A DNA stretch of 64,000 nt, taken from JASHPR01 sp963778075. GTDB taxonomy: Bacteria; Actinomycetota; Actinomycetes; Streptosporangiales; Streptosporangiaceae. The translations under genes were made by a program, and so were the position numbers. The notes below the pieces were generated by a model that saw only the letters and a list, made by a program, of their open reading frames with translations, ran no database searches and had not been told where the DNA came from. Below, piece by piece: positions 34,258 to 43,679 of this stretch. The DNA lies in assembly GCA_963778075.1 (NCBI GenBank), contig CAVZTJ010000003.1:1116001-1180000 (forward strand), in the 5' to 3' direction. The stretch's first letter is position 1. Every line of letters starts with the position of its first letter.

Positions 34258-34814
34258 AGATGGCTCCTCGCATTCTGGGCGCTCCAGTCGTCTGAGGTCT
34301 CCGGCCACACGGCCATCGCGACCGATCAACTCATCGTCGTCGCTTCTCTATTGCGTTCCGGCGCCAACGAGTTCACCAACGCAGGAAATTACGGGAACAT
34401 CCTCAGCTGCATCCGCGCATTCGACCAAGGGCAGACCAGCATGAGCGAACATTACGACCTCTCTCGCCGGGCTCGACCCGCCGACGCTTGCCCCTCACGC
34501 TGCCGTCCGCGGTCACCGGAAACCGCTCGACCGTACGCCCGCCCTCGCTGACCTCGGCCCATACACGGGAACGCAGTTTGGCCTGATATGCACCGAGTCA
34601 CCACCGGCCCGGGACCAGCGTCGCCACTCATATCGCTGACTCGGCACCCTGATGTGATAGGGAGACCGCCGGGCGAGCGGCACAGAATGGCCGGTTCTGC
34701 TGACCGGCTAATCAAGTCATAGGCCGCCGCGTGCGCGACATGCGGCCGCATAGCTGGCGTCAGTCGTGCCCGGAATATCCTGGCCCGTGGCCGCGCCCGG
34801 GTCGCTCGGCTGAC
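34258..34814. other. Gap without recognisable gene
   Basis: These 557 bp upstream of the cytochrome-b-like gene and downstream of the hydrolase gene contain no frame with family resemblance. An AT-richer patch around 34345-34400 could hold the promoter of the leftward gene. Confidence 0.5.
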
Positions 34815-35405
34815 TCAACCCACCCGGTAAAGGAACTCCCGCGAGCGCTGCACCACCAGCGCCGTGGCGTCCGCGTCGTAGGACGGCAGTGAGCTGTCGG
34901 TGAACAGGTGCCGGTCGCCCGGGTAGACAAACAGCTGCGCCAGCTCGGGGCCGACCGTCTCGACCAGCTCGCGGGCGGCGCCGATGTCGCCCTCCAGCGC
35001 GAAGATCGGGTCGGCGTCCATGCCGTGGATCTGGACCGGGACCCCCGCGGGCCACGGCCCGAACGCCCACTCACCGGTAATCGGGATGCAGCCTTCGTAG
35101 AGCAGCGCGCCGCGGGCGCCGGGCCGGGTCTGGGCGAGTCGCTGCGCTGCCATGACGCCGAAGGAGAAGCCGGCATACACCAGGCCTCGGGGCAGGCCGG
35201 CCATGGCCCGGTCGGCACGCTCGCGGAGCACCTCGTCGCCGATGCGCTCGGTGAGCGCGGCGCCGTCCTCGATGGTCGCCGGCCGCTCGCCGCCGAACAG
35301 GTCCGGCGTGTGCACGATGTGCCCGTCGGCGCGCAACTCCCCGGCAAACACGCGCACCCCCTCGGTGAGCCCCTGCAAGTGGTGGAACAGCACGACGTCG
35401 GCCAT
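34815..35405 (-). CDS. Dienelactone hydrolase family protein
   Basis: The product is 196 residues from ATG 35405. The alpha/beta-hydrolase core shows MADVVLFHHLQGLTEGVRVFAGELRADGHIVHTPDLFGG, the nucleophile elbow GFSFG (about residue 80), the acid D in IHGMDADP and the catalytic H in YPGDRHLF. Classical dienelactone hydrolases use Cys in G-x-C-x-G; here the position is Ser, so an esterase-type mechanism is likely. It diverges from an ArsR-type gene with a palindrome between them and is probably its target. Confidence 0.88.
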   Translation of the reverse strand: MADVVLFHHLQGLTEGVRVFAGELRADGHIVHTPDLFGGERPATIEDGAALTERIGDEVLRERADRAMAGLPRGLVYAGFSFGVMAAQRLAQTRPGARGALLYEGCIPITGEWAFGPWPAGVPVQIHGMDADPIFALEGDIGAARELVETVGPELAQLFVYPGDRHLFTDSSLPSYDADATALVVQRSREFLYRVG

Positions 35406-35439
35406 CTCGATGCTCCTCTCATAAGACCATAATTATCGA

Positions 35440-35454
35440 ATGATCCACGATCAT
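35440..35454. promoter_or_regulatory. Operator candidate for the ArsR-type regulator
   Basis: ATGATC-CAC-GATCAT is a perfect six-bp inverted repeat, flanked by further CGAT/GATC elements, in a short AT-rich gap between the divergent hydrolase (start 35405) and ArsR-type (start 35469) genes. Confidence 0.65.
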
Positions 35455-35468
35455 AGTACGATCTGAAT

Positions 35469-36053
35469 ATGCCGGCCAATGAGCAGATCCCCGACTACGA
35501 CCTCGACGACATGGTCGTGGTCACCGCGCCCGGGCAGCTCCGCGCGCTGGCCGACCCGCTGCGCCGCATCCTCCTTGAGCTGCTTCTGGAGCGAGCCGCC
35601 ACAGTCACCGAGATGGCGCAGGCGGTCGACCGCCCCAAGAGCACCGTCGCCTACCACGTCAACCTTCTCCTTGACACCGGTCTCCTCCGCGTCGTGCGCA
35701 CCCGGCGGGTGCGCGCAATCCAGGAGCGGTACTACGGCCGGGTCGCCCGCACCGTCTACATCGGCGCGCTCAGCCGCCCCCAAGACAAACAAGTCGTGGC
35801 CGCCATCAACGGGCTCGCCGAAGCAGCCGCGGAGGCCGCCCCGGCCCACGCCGCCGACCAGCTGCGGTGCTCCCTCGTGCACGCCCGCATCCCGGTCGAG
35901 GAGGTCCGGAACTTCTGGGCGCAGGTCCAGGAACTCACCCGCCGGTTCGCCCAGATCCCCCGGGCGGGCGACCAGGTCTACGGCTTCGCCGCCGGCCTCT
36001 ACCCCACCGACGCTCCCGCGCTCCCCGACGCCGATCACGACCGGACCGGCTGA
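35469..36053 (+). CDS. ArsR/HTH_20-type winged-helix regulator
   Basis: The product is 194 residues. The DNA-binding domain is at the start: LRALADPLRRILLELLLERAATVTEMAQAVDRPKSTVAYHVNLLLDTGLLRVVRTRRVRAIQERYYGRV. The C-terminal half (about residues 100-185) is an effector or dimer domain without cysteine clusters, so metal sensing is not suggested. It is divergent from a dienelactone-hydrolase-like gene, the probable target, with a palindrome in the shared upstream region. Confidence 0.88.
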   Translation: MPANEQIPDYDLDDMVVVTAPGQLRALADPLRRILLELLLERAATVTEMAQAVDRPKSTVAYHVNLLLDTGLLRVVRTRRVRAIQERYYGRVARTVYIGALSRPQDKQVVAAINGLAEAAAEAAPAHAADQLRCSLVHARIPVEEVRNFWAQVQELTRRFAQIPRAGDQVYGFAAGLYPTDAPALPDADHDRTG

Positions 36054-36372
36054 CGCGAACCAGCGCCCGCACCGACGCCGCCACGTCCGCAAGCGTGCAG
36101 CGGCTGCTGGCGGCTTTACCTGAGCGCACAGATCGCCCATTCAAGTGCGCCATTCACCGACAGCCAGCACATCGAGAACCATGCATAACGGCGGCTCGCG
36201 GCAGATGGGCGCAAGGATCGACGAGTTCCCTTAATTGCCCCGACCAAGTCCTCGACCGGGACGTCCGGGTCGGGCGCAGACCAGGCCGATCGTGTGGATG
36301 CCGAGGTGCCGCAAACTGTTGTTACCGGCTCATGGAAGCATCACTGTGCGAGAACGGCGCCGGGCGGCGGGA
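36054..36372. other. Gap without recognisable gene
   Basis: A 319-bp stretch between the ArsR-type gene and the convergent GNAT gene. Nothing beyond short GC frames was seen. Confidence 0.5.
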
Positions 36373-36939
36373 TCAGATCTTGGTTCGCATGACCCACCGC
36401 CACTTCGCGATCTTCCGCACCCGCGTGAAGCCGTATCGCGCATACAACTCCTCCGGTCCTGTGTGCAGATAGGCGCCACGCTGCGGCGGCCGCTCCTCGG
36501 TCTGCTCCGGATAGGCCTCGACGACGCCGCCGCCGGCCCGTTTGATCTCGTCGAGTGCCGCCGCGACCGCAACGGCGGCGACGCCCTTACCGCGGTCCTT
36601 CGCGTTGGTGAAGATGCAACCGATCCGCCAGTCCGGCAACTCGGCTAGGCCCTTTTCATAGGCCTTGGCGTTGTTGATGGTCGCCACCTCGGCCGGTACT
36701 CCGAACTGGCACCAGCCGACGCAGCGCTCACCGTCGTAGACGAGCACCTGGTGGACCGTTCCGCGCGTCACATGCCGACGCTTCAGCTCCCGGTTTCCTT
36801 CGCGCCCGTGGCCGACGCCCTCCGGGTGGAAGCCAATGCACCAGCACCCACCCCAGACGCCGTTGTTAGTCTCGACAAGCGCAGCGAAGTCGTCCCACGT
36901 CTCCGGCGTGAGCATCCGAGTCGTCATTGTCATACCCAT
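36373..36939 (-). CDS. GNAT family N-acetyltransferase
   Basis: The product is 188 residues, with three near starts (36939, 36933, 36927). The N-terminus is RMLTPETWDDFAALVETNNGVWGGCWCIGFH. The acetyl-CoA loop is at DRGKGVAAVAVAAALDEIKRAGGGVVEAYP, and the C-terminus YARYGFTRVRKIAKWRWVMR is typical of this GNAT subgroup, whose early W-GGCWC motif is common in actinomycetes. The substrate is unknown. It is a single gene. Confidence 0.85.
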   Translation of the reverse strand: MGMTMTTRMLTPETWDDFAALVETNNGVWGGCWCIGFHPEGVGHGREGNRELKRRHVTRGTVHQVLVYDGERCVGWCQFGVPAEVATINNAKAYEKGLAELPDWRIGCIFTNAKDRGKGVAAVAVAAALDEIKRAGGGVVEAYPEQTEERPPQRGAYLHTGPEELYARYGFTRVRKIAKWRWVMRTKI

Positions 36940-36977
36940 AGCGTGCCAGAGCGGTCCCGTCCAACGCGCAGATCGAT

Positions 36978-37660
36978 CTATAGGGCGAAGTTCAACAGGC
37001 CATCTCCGTGACAAGATCGCCGAGCAGATCGGCGGATTCGGCGTGCCAGGCGACCTAAGCAGCCGACCACGAATCGTGTTTTACGGCGCGGAGGTTCATG
37101 CCTGCCGAGTGCGTGAAGGGCCGCGTCGAGTAGCCGGATTGAGGCTTGGCGGAGCGTTGGGGTGCCGAAGGCGTGGGTCCAGCGATCCTCGGCGAGAAGG
37201 TGATCGCTGATGACGAAGGCGGCGGCCACATCGACGCTGCGGTATTGGCCGACGGTGAACAACGCTGCGGCTTCCATCTCCACGCACACAACTCCCTCGG
37301 CCTGGTAGCTGCGCGCCTCGGCCACCGTCTCCCGGTAGGGAGCATCGATGGTCCAGGCCAGGCCCGACTGCGGGGCAGTCCCGCCGGCCGCCAGCGCCTG
37401 AGTCAGCCGGCCGGTGAGCGTTTCCGATGGCCGGGCGAACTTCTCGGCCGGCGCGTAGTGATGCGACACTCCCTCGTCGCGGATCGCGCCGGTGCACACG
37501 ACTGTGTCGCCGAAGCCGCACCGTGGTTGCAGGCACCCGGCCGCGCGGATGGAGATGAACTCCCGGGCGCCGAGGGCGATGAGTTCTTCCAGCACTGTCG
37601 TCGCGGCCGGCGCCCCGATACCGAAGCCACCTGCGACGGCGACGGTGCGGGCCCCCCTGC
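36978..37660 (-). pseudogene. Nucleoside phosphorylase, N-terminus lost
   Basis: The frame reads TVAVAGGFGIGAPAATTVLEELIALGAREFISIRAAGCLQP, then YAPAEKFARPSETLTGRLTQAL and the substrate-binding VVCVEMEAAALFTVGQYRSVDVAAAFVISD, matching uridine/purine phosphorylases from about residue 80 onward. The first third is missing: at about 37660 the sequence changes abruptly into a tyrosine recombinase on the same strand. The end also runs about 45 residues past the usual C-terminus. It is probably non-functional. Confidence 0.75.
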
Positions 37661-38430
37661 GGGCTTGGTGATGCCGGCGCGGCGGGCCGGCCGGCGGATG
37701 ATCCGGGCGGCGCCGTGCCGGCCCAGCCGCCGCCTGTCGCCAGTCTGGAAGATCGGCCCTTCGGTGCGCTCGCCGATCGCCAGGTCGATTGCCCGGGCGG
37801 TACGCGGCGCCAGCGGGATGGTGACGACCTTGCCGCCCTTGCGGGTGATCACCAGGGTCCGGTGGCCGCGTTCGATGCCCAGGTTCTCGATGTCCGCGCC
37901 GGTGGCTCGGAAACCCGCAGCCCGTTCAGCGCCAGCAGCGAGATCAGCGCGTGCTCCGCCGCCGTGCCGAGCCCGGCGGCGACCAGCATGGCGCCGAGCT
38001 CGCTACGGTCTAGCCCGGTAGCGTGCGATTCATAATCCAGGCGGGGACGGCGGACGTGCGCCGCCGGCGAGTGATCGAGCAACTCTTCCTCGACCGCGTA
38101 CTTGTAGAACCCGGCGATGGTGCACAGCCGACGGGTCACCGTCGCCCGGGCCCGGCCTCTTGCCTCCAGGTCACGGGCAAAGCACTCGATGTCGGCCCGC
38201 CGGGCCCGGAACAGCTGCAGGCGACGCTGCTGGCACCAGGCGGTGAACTGGCGCAGGTCCAGAGCGTAGGCCTCACGGGTCAAGCCGGTATACCCGGCCA
38301 GGAATCCGGCCAGCGCCAGCCGCTCGGCGTTGGTGAACACCGGCTCGGCGACAGCAACCGCGGTGCAACCAGGTGTCTTCGCTTCGTCATCGCTGCTGCC
38401 GTCGACCTCGTCGATCTGCGGTCGCAGCAT
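37661..38430 (-). pseudogene. Tyrosine recombinase/integrase, C-terminus lost and one frame break
   Basis: From ATG 38430 the SAM-like core-binding domain (FLAGYTGLTREAYALDLRQFTAWCQQRRLQLF, ARATVTRRLCTIAGFYKYAVEEELLDHSPAAHVRRPRLDYES) leads into the catalytic domain with the first active-site arginine in LNGLRVSE. A single missing base near 37907 breaks the frame. Read through, it continues as ATGADIENLGIERGHRTLVI and VITRKGGKVVTIPLAPRTARAID, then stops matching after RRAGITKP. The HxxR and Tyr segments are absent. The join is with a nucleoside phosphorylase fragment. Confidence 0.8.
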
Positions 38431-38692
38431 GGTGCCGTCGGCTGCGGCCCGGAGCTGCCAGGTGAGGAACGTGGGCGGGTCGTGTAGCCCGGACTGGAGC
38501 AGGTAGGACAGCTGTCGCGGCGGCTCGGTCCGCAGGATTATCAGCGATTTTACCTGGAGCCCGTCACTCGGGCCGCGATCGTGTCATTGAATCGACTCGA
38601 CGCGCGCGCCAGCACCCGCGGGGCAGCGGTTTTCGTCTGGCTGCCTCGCGGCTCGGTGCGGTACCGTCCGCGTACCCGGCCGGTTTCCGTAC

Positions 38693-39538
38693 TTAAGCAT
38701 CCCTGAAGCGGAGCGTGAGGCCGCCGAGTAGCAGTGCCGCGCCTGCCCAGATGGCGAGGACGCCCAGCCCGTCCCATGGGCTGATCGGGAGGTTCCGCAG
38801 GCCGGTCGTGGCCTGTATGGCCAGCCCGGCGTTGGTGGGCGTCCAGCGGTCGAGCCGGTGCTGCCAGGTCGGATTGGTGACGAAGGCGAGCATGATTGGG
38901 AATAGGTATAGCACGGCAAGCGCGGCCCCGATCGACACCGCCGAGTCGCGCACGATGGCCGCGATGCCCAGGCTCAGCAGCGCGATCAGGGCCAGGTACA
39001 GCACTGATCCGCCTGCGGCGCGCAGCACCGGGCCGTAACTGAGCGACACCGGATGGAAGCCACGGGCGGTGGTGAAACCGTGGCCGGGCAGGATCAGGTT
39101 CCCGGCCAGCACCGATCCGAGCACCGCTACTGCGCCAGCGGCTAGCACCACGCCTGCGGTGATGATCGCCTTGGCGGCGTACATCTCCAGCCGCCGCGGC
39201 ATGGCCGTCAGCGTGACCGTGATCATGCCGGTGCTGTACTCATTGCAGACCGTCAGCACCGCCAGGATCGCCACTGCCGCCTGGCCGAACTGCACGCCGG
39301 CCAGGCTGAGCTTGGCCGGGTCCGCCGCGCACTGCATGCTGGCCGGGCAGCGGGTTGCTCCGACGGCGGCGGCGCTGACCGCGACCGTCAGTGCCACGAT
39401 GCCGAGGAGCAGCCAGCTCGGCCCGGAGACCGTGCGCAGTTTGGTCCACTCGGCGTGCAGCGCGTCGCTCATGCCCAGTCCGCCGGCTCGCGGGCCGGCC
39501 ATCGTCCCCGCCCGTTCGGCCGTCATCAGCGAGCTCAT
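38693..39538 (-). CDS. ABC exporter permease (ABC-2 type)
   Basis: The product is 281 residues from ATG 39538, overlapping the upstream permease stop (ATGA). It opens with the actinomycete ABC-2 start LHAEWTKLRTVSGPSWLLLGIV. It has about six hydrophobic helices, a loop with a cysteine pair (CPASMQC), and the motif VCNEYSTGMITVTLTAMPRRLEMYAAKAI, where the EYxxGxxxxTLxAxPRR coupling segment contacts the ATPase. It forms one export complex with the second permease and the ATPase upstream. The cargo is unknown, and the setting near a two-component system suggests peptide or envelope-stress defence. Confidence 0.88.
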   Translation of the reverse strand: MSSLMTAERAGTMAGPRAGGLGMSDALHAEWTKLRTVSGPSWLLLGIVALTVAVSAAAVGATRCPASMQCAADPAKLSLAGVQFGQAAVAILAVLTVCNEYSTGMITVTLTAMPRRLEMYAAKAIITAGVVLAAGAVAVLGSVLAGNLILPGHGFTTARGFHPVSLSYGPVLRAAGGSVLYLALIALLSLGIAAIVRDSAVSIGAALAVLYLFPIMLAFVTNPTWQHRLDRWTPTNAGLAIQATTGLRNLPISPWDGLGVLAIWAGAALLLGGLTLRFRDA

Positions 39539-41208
39539 GCGTCCCTCCGGCGCAGCAGTACATAGGCCAGGGCCAGCGCCGCGGCGGCCCAGCAGCACAG
39601 CACCGCGAAGCCGGCGAACGGCGACAGCGGATAGTAGCCGCCGGCCGGCGAGTACACGCTGGTCACCTGGTGGTACAGCGGGACGCTCTGCTGGATGGCC
39701 AGGCCAGCCGCCGGCGTGATCCGCAGCAGCAATGCGGCCGGGCCGGACGGCAGGATGTTGAAGGCGGACAGCAGGAACGGCAGCACGACCGCGGCGGCCG
39801 CGATGGTGATCGTCGCGGCACTGCGCCGCAGCACGGCGCCGAGACCGACCGCGAAGGCCGCGGCCACCGCGAGCAGCGCCGCCGTGCCGGCCACCACTCG
39901 CACCTCGGTCAGCGTCGAGACCGGGAGCACGACCGAGCCATTGTTCTGTTCCAGCGGCACGCCGAACGAGATGGCAACGACGGAAGCCACCAGGCCGACG
40001 GCGAACGCGACGGCAGCCGCGACGATCGCCTTGGCCGCCAGCACCTGCCCGCGACGCGGGGTCGCGGCCAGCGTGGTGCGGATCAGGCCTCGGCGGTACT
40101 CGGTGGTGAAGAACATCGCCGCCACGACCACGATCGCGATCAGCCCGATGAACGCGCCCGCCAGGCTCTGCTCGATGGTCGCGGTCGGGTACGAGCTGGC
40201 GGTTCCGGCCACGACCGGCGCGATGTCACCGGACCCGGTCACAGTGAAGGTGCGGCCCGTGTGCGTGAATCCGGCCGCGCGGGGTCCGGCGCCCGGCCCG
40301 GCATGGCCGGCCGGCACGCCCGGGCTGCTGATCGGGCCGCCGCCGCCGACTGCGGCGGCCGTCCACGTGCCGCCCGCTGGCGTGCCGGACGCGGTGACGT
40401 CGCCGAACACGCCGGTGGCCTGAGTGGGGGCGTTCTGGTTGCTCGACCCGCCGAACGAGGTCGAGGTTTGCGTGTAGTTCGGCGAGGTCGCGAACATGCC
40501 TACCTGCACGGTTGCGGGCAGGCCAGTCAGCTGGACGGTTCCGACCTTCATCCATTGCGTGCCGTCGGCTGAGTCATAGCCGGTGATCGTGTCGCCGGCC
40601 CGGGTCAGCCGTAGCCAGCGCGGGTGCGCGGCGGACACGCTGCCGGGCAGCCCGGCGGTGTCTGCGGTGTAGTCGTACTGCATCCGGACGCCATTGCTGC
40701 CGGTCACCATCATCGCGGCGTAGGCGGATCCCTGCTTGGTGTTCTGCTTGATGATGACCCCGGCCTTGGACCAGGGCATGAGCCCAGGCGTCATGGTCGG
40801 CCCCGAGCCGCCGGCCGGCACGCCGCCGTTGCTGCCGAAGTCCGGGTGCCCGCCGCTGAGCGAGAGCACCCGGACGGTGATGCTGCCGTTCCCGGTCAGC
40901 GGCTGGTGCGCGAAGTTGAAGCTGTCGGTGACAACCTCGCCGCCCGGCCCATGGGGGATGTAGGGCAGGCACGCCTTGCCGCTCAGCGCCGGCCCGGTGT
41001 TGGTCTGGCAGGTGTTGCTGCCGTTCCCGGCGGCGAACAGCCCGACGAACACGATCAGCAGCGCGGCGATGAACATGCCGATCACCCAGCCGCGCACCGT
41101 GCGGAACTTGGTCCACTCCGACCGCAGCAGCGGGCCGAACCCGGCGCGCCTGGCAGCAGCCCCGGTGGCCGAATGCGAGCGGGGAATAGAGACGGTGCCC
41201 GTGGTCAT
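39535..41208 (-). CDS. ABC-2 permease with a large concanavalin-like ectodomain
   Basis: The product is 557 residues from ATG 41208, start-stop coupled to the ATPase and to the next permease. After LLRSEWTKFRTVRGWVIGMF (helix 1 at 41-60) comes an extracellular insert at about 61-345. Its middle resembles a DUF1349/LamG-type jelly roll (AGVIIKQNTKQGSAYAAMMV, PRWLRLTRAGDTITGYDSAD, VGMFATSP). Five more helices follow from 348, with the coupling motif TTEYRRGLIRTTLAATPRR. Family permeases usually lack this insert. The domain could bind a glycan, lipid or peptide outside the cell. A cysteine pair (C67, C80) may form a disulfide. Confidence 0.85.
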   Translation of the reverse strand: MTTGTVSIPRSHSATGAAARRAGFGPLLRSEWTKFRTVRGWVIGMFIAALLIVFVGLFAAGNGSNTCQTNTGPALSGKACLPYIPHGPGGEVVTDSFNFAHQPLTGNGSITVRVLSLSGGHPDFGSNGGVPAGGSGPTMTPGLMPWSKAGVIIKQNTKQGSAYAAMMVTGSNGVRMQYDYTADTAGLPGSVSAAHPRWLRLTRAGDTITGYDSADGTQWMKVGTVQLTGLPATVQVGMFATSPNYTQTSTSFGGSSNQNAPTQATGVFGDVTASGTPAGGTWTAAAVGGGGPISSPGVPAGHAGPGAGPRAAGFTHTGRTFTVTGSGDIAPVVAGTASSYPTATIEQSLAGAFIGLIAIVVVAAMFFTTEYRRGLIRTTLAATPRRGQVLAAKAIVAAAVAFAVGLVASVVAISFGVPLEQNNGSVVLPVSTLTEVRVVAGTAALLAVAAAFAVGLGAVLRRSAATITIAAAAVVLPFLLSAFNILPSGPAALLLRITPAAGLAIQQSVPLYHQVTSVYSPAGGYYPLSPFAGFAVLCCWAAAALALAYVLLRRRDA

Positions 41209-42153
41209 CGCGCGACCTCCCCTGCCGGACCGGTGACCGGATCGGCGGGATGGAACTCGACCGCATCCCTGGTCAGCTCCATGTAGGCCTGCTCGAGCGT
41301 GACGCGGTGGGCGGCCACCTCCGAGAACGGCACTGCCTTCTCGCTGAGCAATGTGACGACCCGCTCGGCCGGCAGCGCCGGAGATCGTGAGCGTGTCCTG
41401 GCCGGTGGCGGCGACGGTGGCCCCCGTGGCCTCCAGCACCGCAGTCGCCGTCGGCCCCGCAGCCGTGCGCAGGGTCACCCGGTCACCGGACGCCGCGGCC
41501 AGCAGGCTGGCGACGGTCGTATCGGCGATGACCTTGCCCCGGCCGACGACCACGAGGTGGTCCGCGGTGTCCTGCAGCTCGCTCATCAGGTGGCTGGATA
41601 CCAGCACCGCCCGGCCCTGAGAAGCGAGTGACCGCAGGAATCCGCGCATCCACACGATGCCCTCGGGGTCCATCCCGTTGAAGGGCTCGTCCAGCATGAT
41701 CGCCGCGGGGTTGCCGAGCATGGCGGCGGCGATTCCCAGCCGCTGGCGCATGCCGAGGGAGTAGCCGCCTGCCCGCCGCCGGGCAACGTTATTCAGCCCG
41801 GCCTGCTCGATCACCTCATCGACGCGCTTGGCGGTCAGCCTCTGCGAGTGGGCCAGCCACAGCAGGTGGTTGCGGGCGCTGCGGCTCGGCTGCAGCGCGG
41901 CCGCGTCGAGTAGCGAGCCGACCAGGCTCATCGGCTGCCGGATGCTCGCGTACGGTTTCCCGGCGACCAGCGCGGTGCCCGCGTCGGGCGCATCCAGGCC
42001 GAGTATGACCCGCATGGTTGTGGATTTGCCGGCCCCGTTCGGGCTGACGAAGCCGGTCACCTGGCCGGGCTGGACGGTGAAGGTCATCCCGTCCAGCGCC
42101 AGCACCGGGCCGAACCGCTTGCGCAGCCCGCTGACTTCGATCGTCGCCACCAC
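41205..42153 (-). CDS. ABC exporter ATPase, one apparent single-base insertion
   Basis: From GTG 42153 (GTG 42150 also possible): Walker A PNGAGKST (38-45), signature YSLGMRQRLGIA, Walker B AIMLDEPFNGMDPEG and the switch histidine in SSHLMSELQDTADH. Near 41376 one extra C (plus strand) shifts the frame. Removing it gives PAERVVTLLSEKAVPFSEVAAH and VTLEQAYMELTRDAVEFHPAD to a TGA at 41205-41207, overlapping the permease start as ATGA. The conserved coupling of the corrected frame argues that the gene is intact and the base is an error. Confidence 0.85.
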
Positions 42154-42410
42154 TTGTGACCCTTCTCTCTAATCGTTGACGCTCGCCGGCGGCTCGTGAC
42201 CCAGCCTGGGTGCGGGGCCGCCAGTCGCGCGATCTGCTGTGACCTGTTTCTACTGAGCCGGCCATAACATGGGCCGCACAGCTGCTGTTATCTCGTTGTT
42301 AGGCCTGACCAGGCATGCTGGAACCGGGGTCGAGCACCTGAACTGGGCACACACGGCCAGGGCAATATGACCGGCAGGCTGCGACGAACCAGGGCCGCGA
42401 GGAGGGACGA

Positions 42411-43679
42411 ATGCGGGTGGGGCAGCACCGGGATGGTGATCGGTTGCGCCGCCGGATCCGCATTCCGGGTCTGGCCCGGCGCACCATCCGGCTGCGCCTG
42501 ACCGCGCTCTACGGCGCCCTGTTTCTCGTCTCGGGCGCCGCGCTGCTGGCGATCGCCGGCGGCGGCTTCGCCGTCATCCGCTCCTCGACGGAAGGCAGCG
42601 GTTCCAGCTCCACTGTGCCGGCCCCGCAGTCCGCGGCGGCAAAGCTCGCCAGTGCTAACGCGCTCATCCGGCAACTGCGGGATCAGCTATCCGCGCAAGC
42701 GGGCACGACGCAGGCCGTGTTCTCGCGCGACCTGCTCATCGCCTCGGCGATCGCGCTCGGCATCATGACCTTGGGGTCCGTGGCCATGGGCTGGATCCTG
42801 GCCGGACGGGCACTGCGCCCGGTCCGGGCGATGATCGTGACGGCCCAGCAGATATCGGCGCACAACCTGAACGAGCGGCTCGCCGTGGCCGGTCCCGATG
42901 ACGAGCTGAAGAAGCTCGGCGACACCATCGACGGACTGCTGCAGCGGCTGGAGGCCGCGTTCAATGCGCAGCGCCAGTTCGTGGCCAACGCGTCGCACGA
43001 GCTGCGCACGCCGCTGGCCACGATCCGGGCGTCGCTGGATGTCGCAGTGGCCAAGCCGGAGGGCGTGCCGCCGCAGACAATCGTCCTGGCTGGCCGGCTA
43101 CGGGCCGAGCTGGACCGGATCGACAGCCTGCTCGAGGCGTTCCTTGTGCTGGCCCGCGCCCAGCACCGGGTCCTGCCCGGCCACGCCGTCCTGCCGCTTG
43201 ATTACATAGTCAGCGCCGCCCTCGCGGACCAGGAGGCGGCCATCAGGGCCAGGAACCTGACCGTCCAGGACTGCACGGGCCCGGGTGGCGCGTGGGTGCG
43301 GGGCAGCCAGGTACTGCTGTCCCGGATGGTGCAGAACCTGGTCGACAACGCGGTCTGTCACAACGAGGACGGCGGCTGGCTGCAAGTCACCACGCAGACC
43401 GAAGCGGGGCGGGCCACGCTGATCGTCGAGAACGGCGGCCAGGTCCTGGATCCGCAGCAGATCGACGAGCTGTTCCAGCCGTTCCGGCGGCTCGAGGAGG
43501 ACCGGATCGGCACGGACAAGGGATCGGGCCTGGGCTTGTCGATCGTGGCCGTGATCGCCGAGGAACACGACGGCCGGCTGAGCCTGCTCGCCCGGCCCGG
43601 CGGCGGCCTACGAGCCTGCGTGGACTTGCCGGCCGCCAACCCGGCCGAGTCGACCGTGATCACCGGCGTGCCGGCATGA
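42411..43679 (+). CDS. Sensor histidine kinase
   Basis: The product is 422 residues with two membrane helices (about 30-56 and 107-131) bounding a short Ser/Ala-rich extracytoplasmic loop of some 50 residues, too small for a large ligand domain. HAMP (RALRPVRAMIVTAQQISAHNLNERLAV) is followed by the dimerisation box with phosphoacceptor H196 (ASHELRTPLA), the N-box QNLVDNAVCHN and the G-boxes ending in GSGLGLSIV. The stop overlaps the response regulator start (ATGA). It diverges from the ABC exporter operon with a 257-bp gap, and the pair probably regulates that operon. Confidence 0.92.
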   Translation: MRVGQHRDGDRLRRRIRIPGLARRTIRLRLTALYGALFLVSGAALLAIAGGGFAVIRSSTEGSGSSSTVPAPQSAAAKLASANALIRQLRDQLSAQAGTTQAVFSRDLLIASAIALGIMTLGSVAMGWILAGRALRPVRAMIVTAQQISAHNLNERLAVAGPDDELKKLGDTIDGLLQRLEAAFNAQRQFVANASHELRTPLATIRASLDVAVAKPEGVPPQTIVLAGRLRAELDRIDSLLEAFLVLARAQHRVLPGHAVLPLDYIVSAALADQEAAIRARNLTVQDCTGPGGAWVRGSQVLLSRMVQNLVDNAVCHNEDGGWLQVTTQTEAGRATLIVENGGQVLDPQQIDELFQPFRRLEEDRIGTDKGSGLGLSIVAVIAEEHDGRLSLLARPGGGLRACVDLPAANPAESTVITGVPA

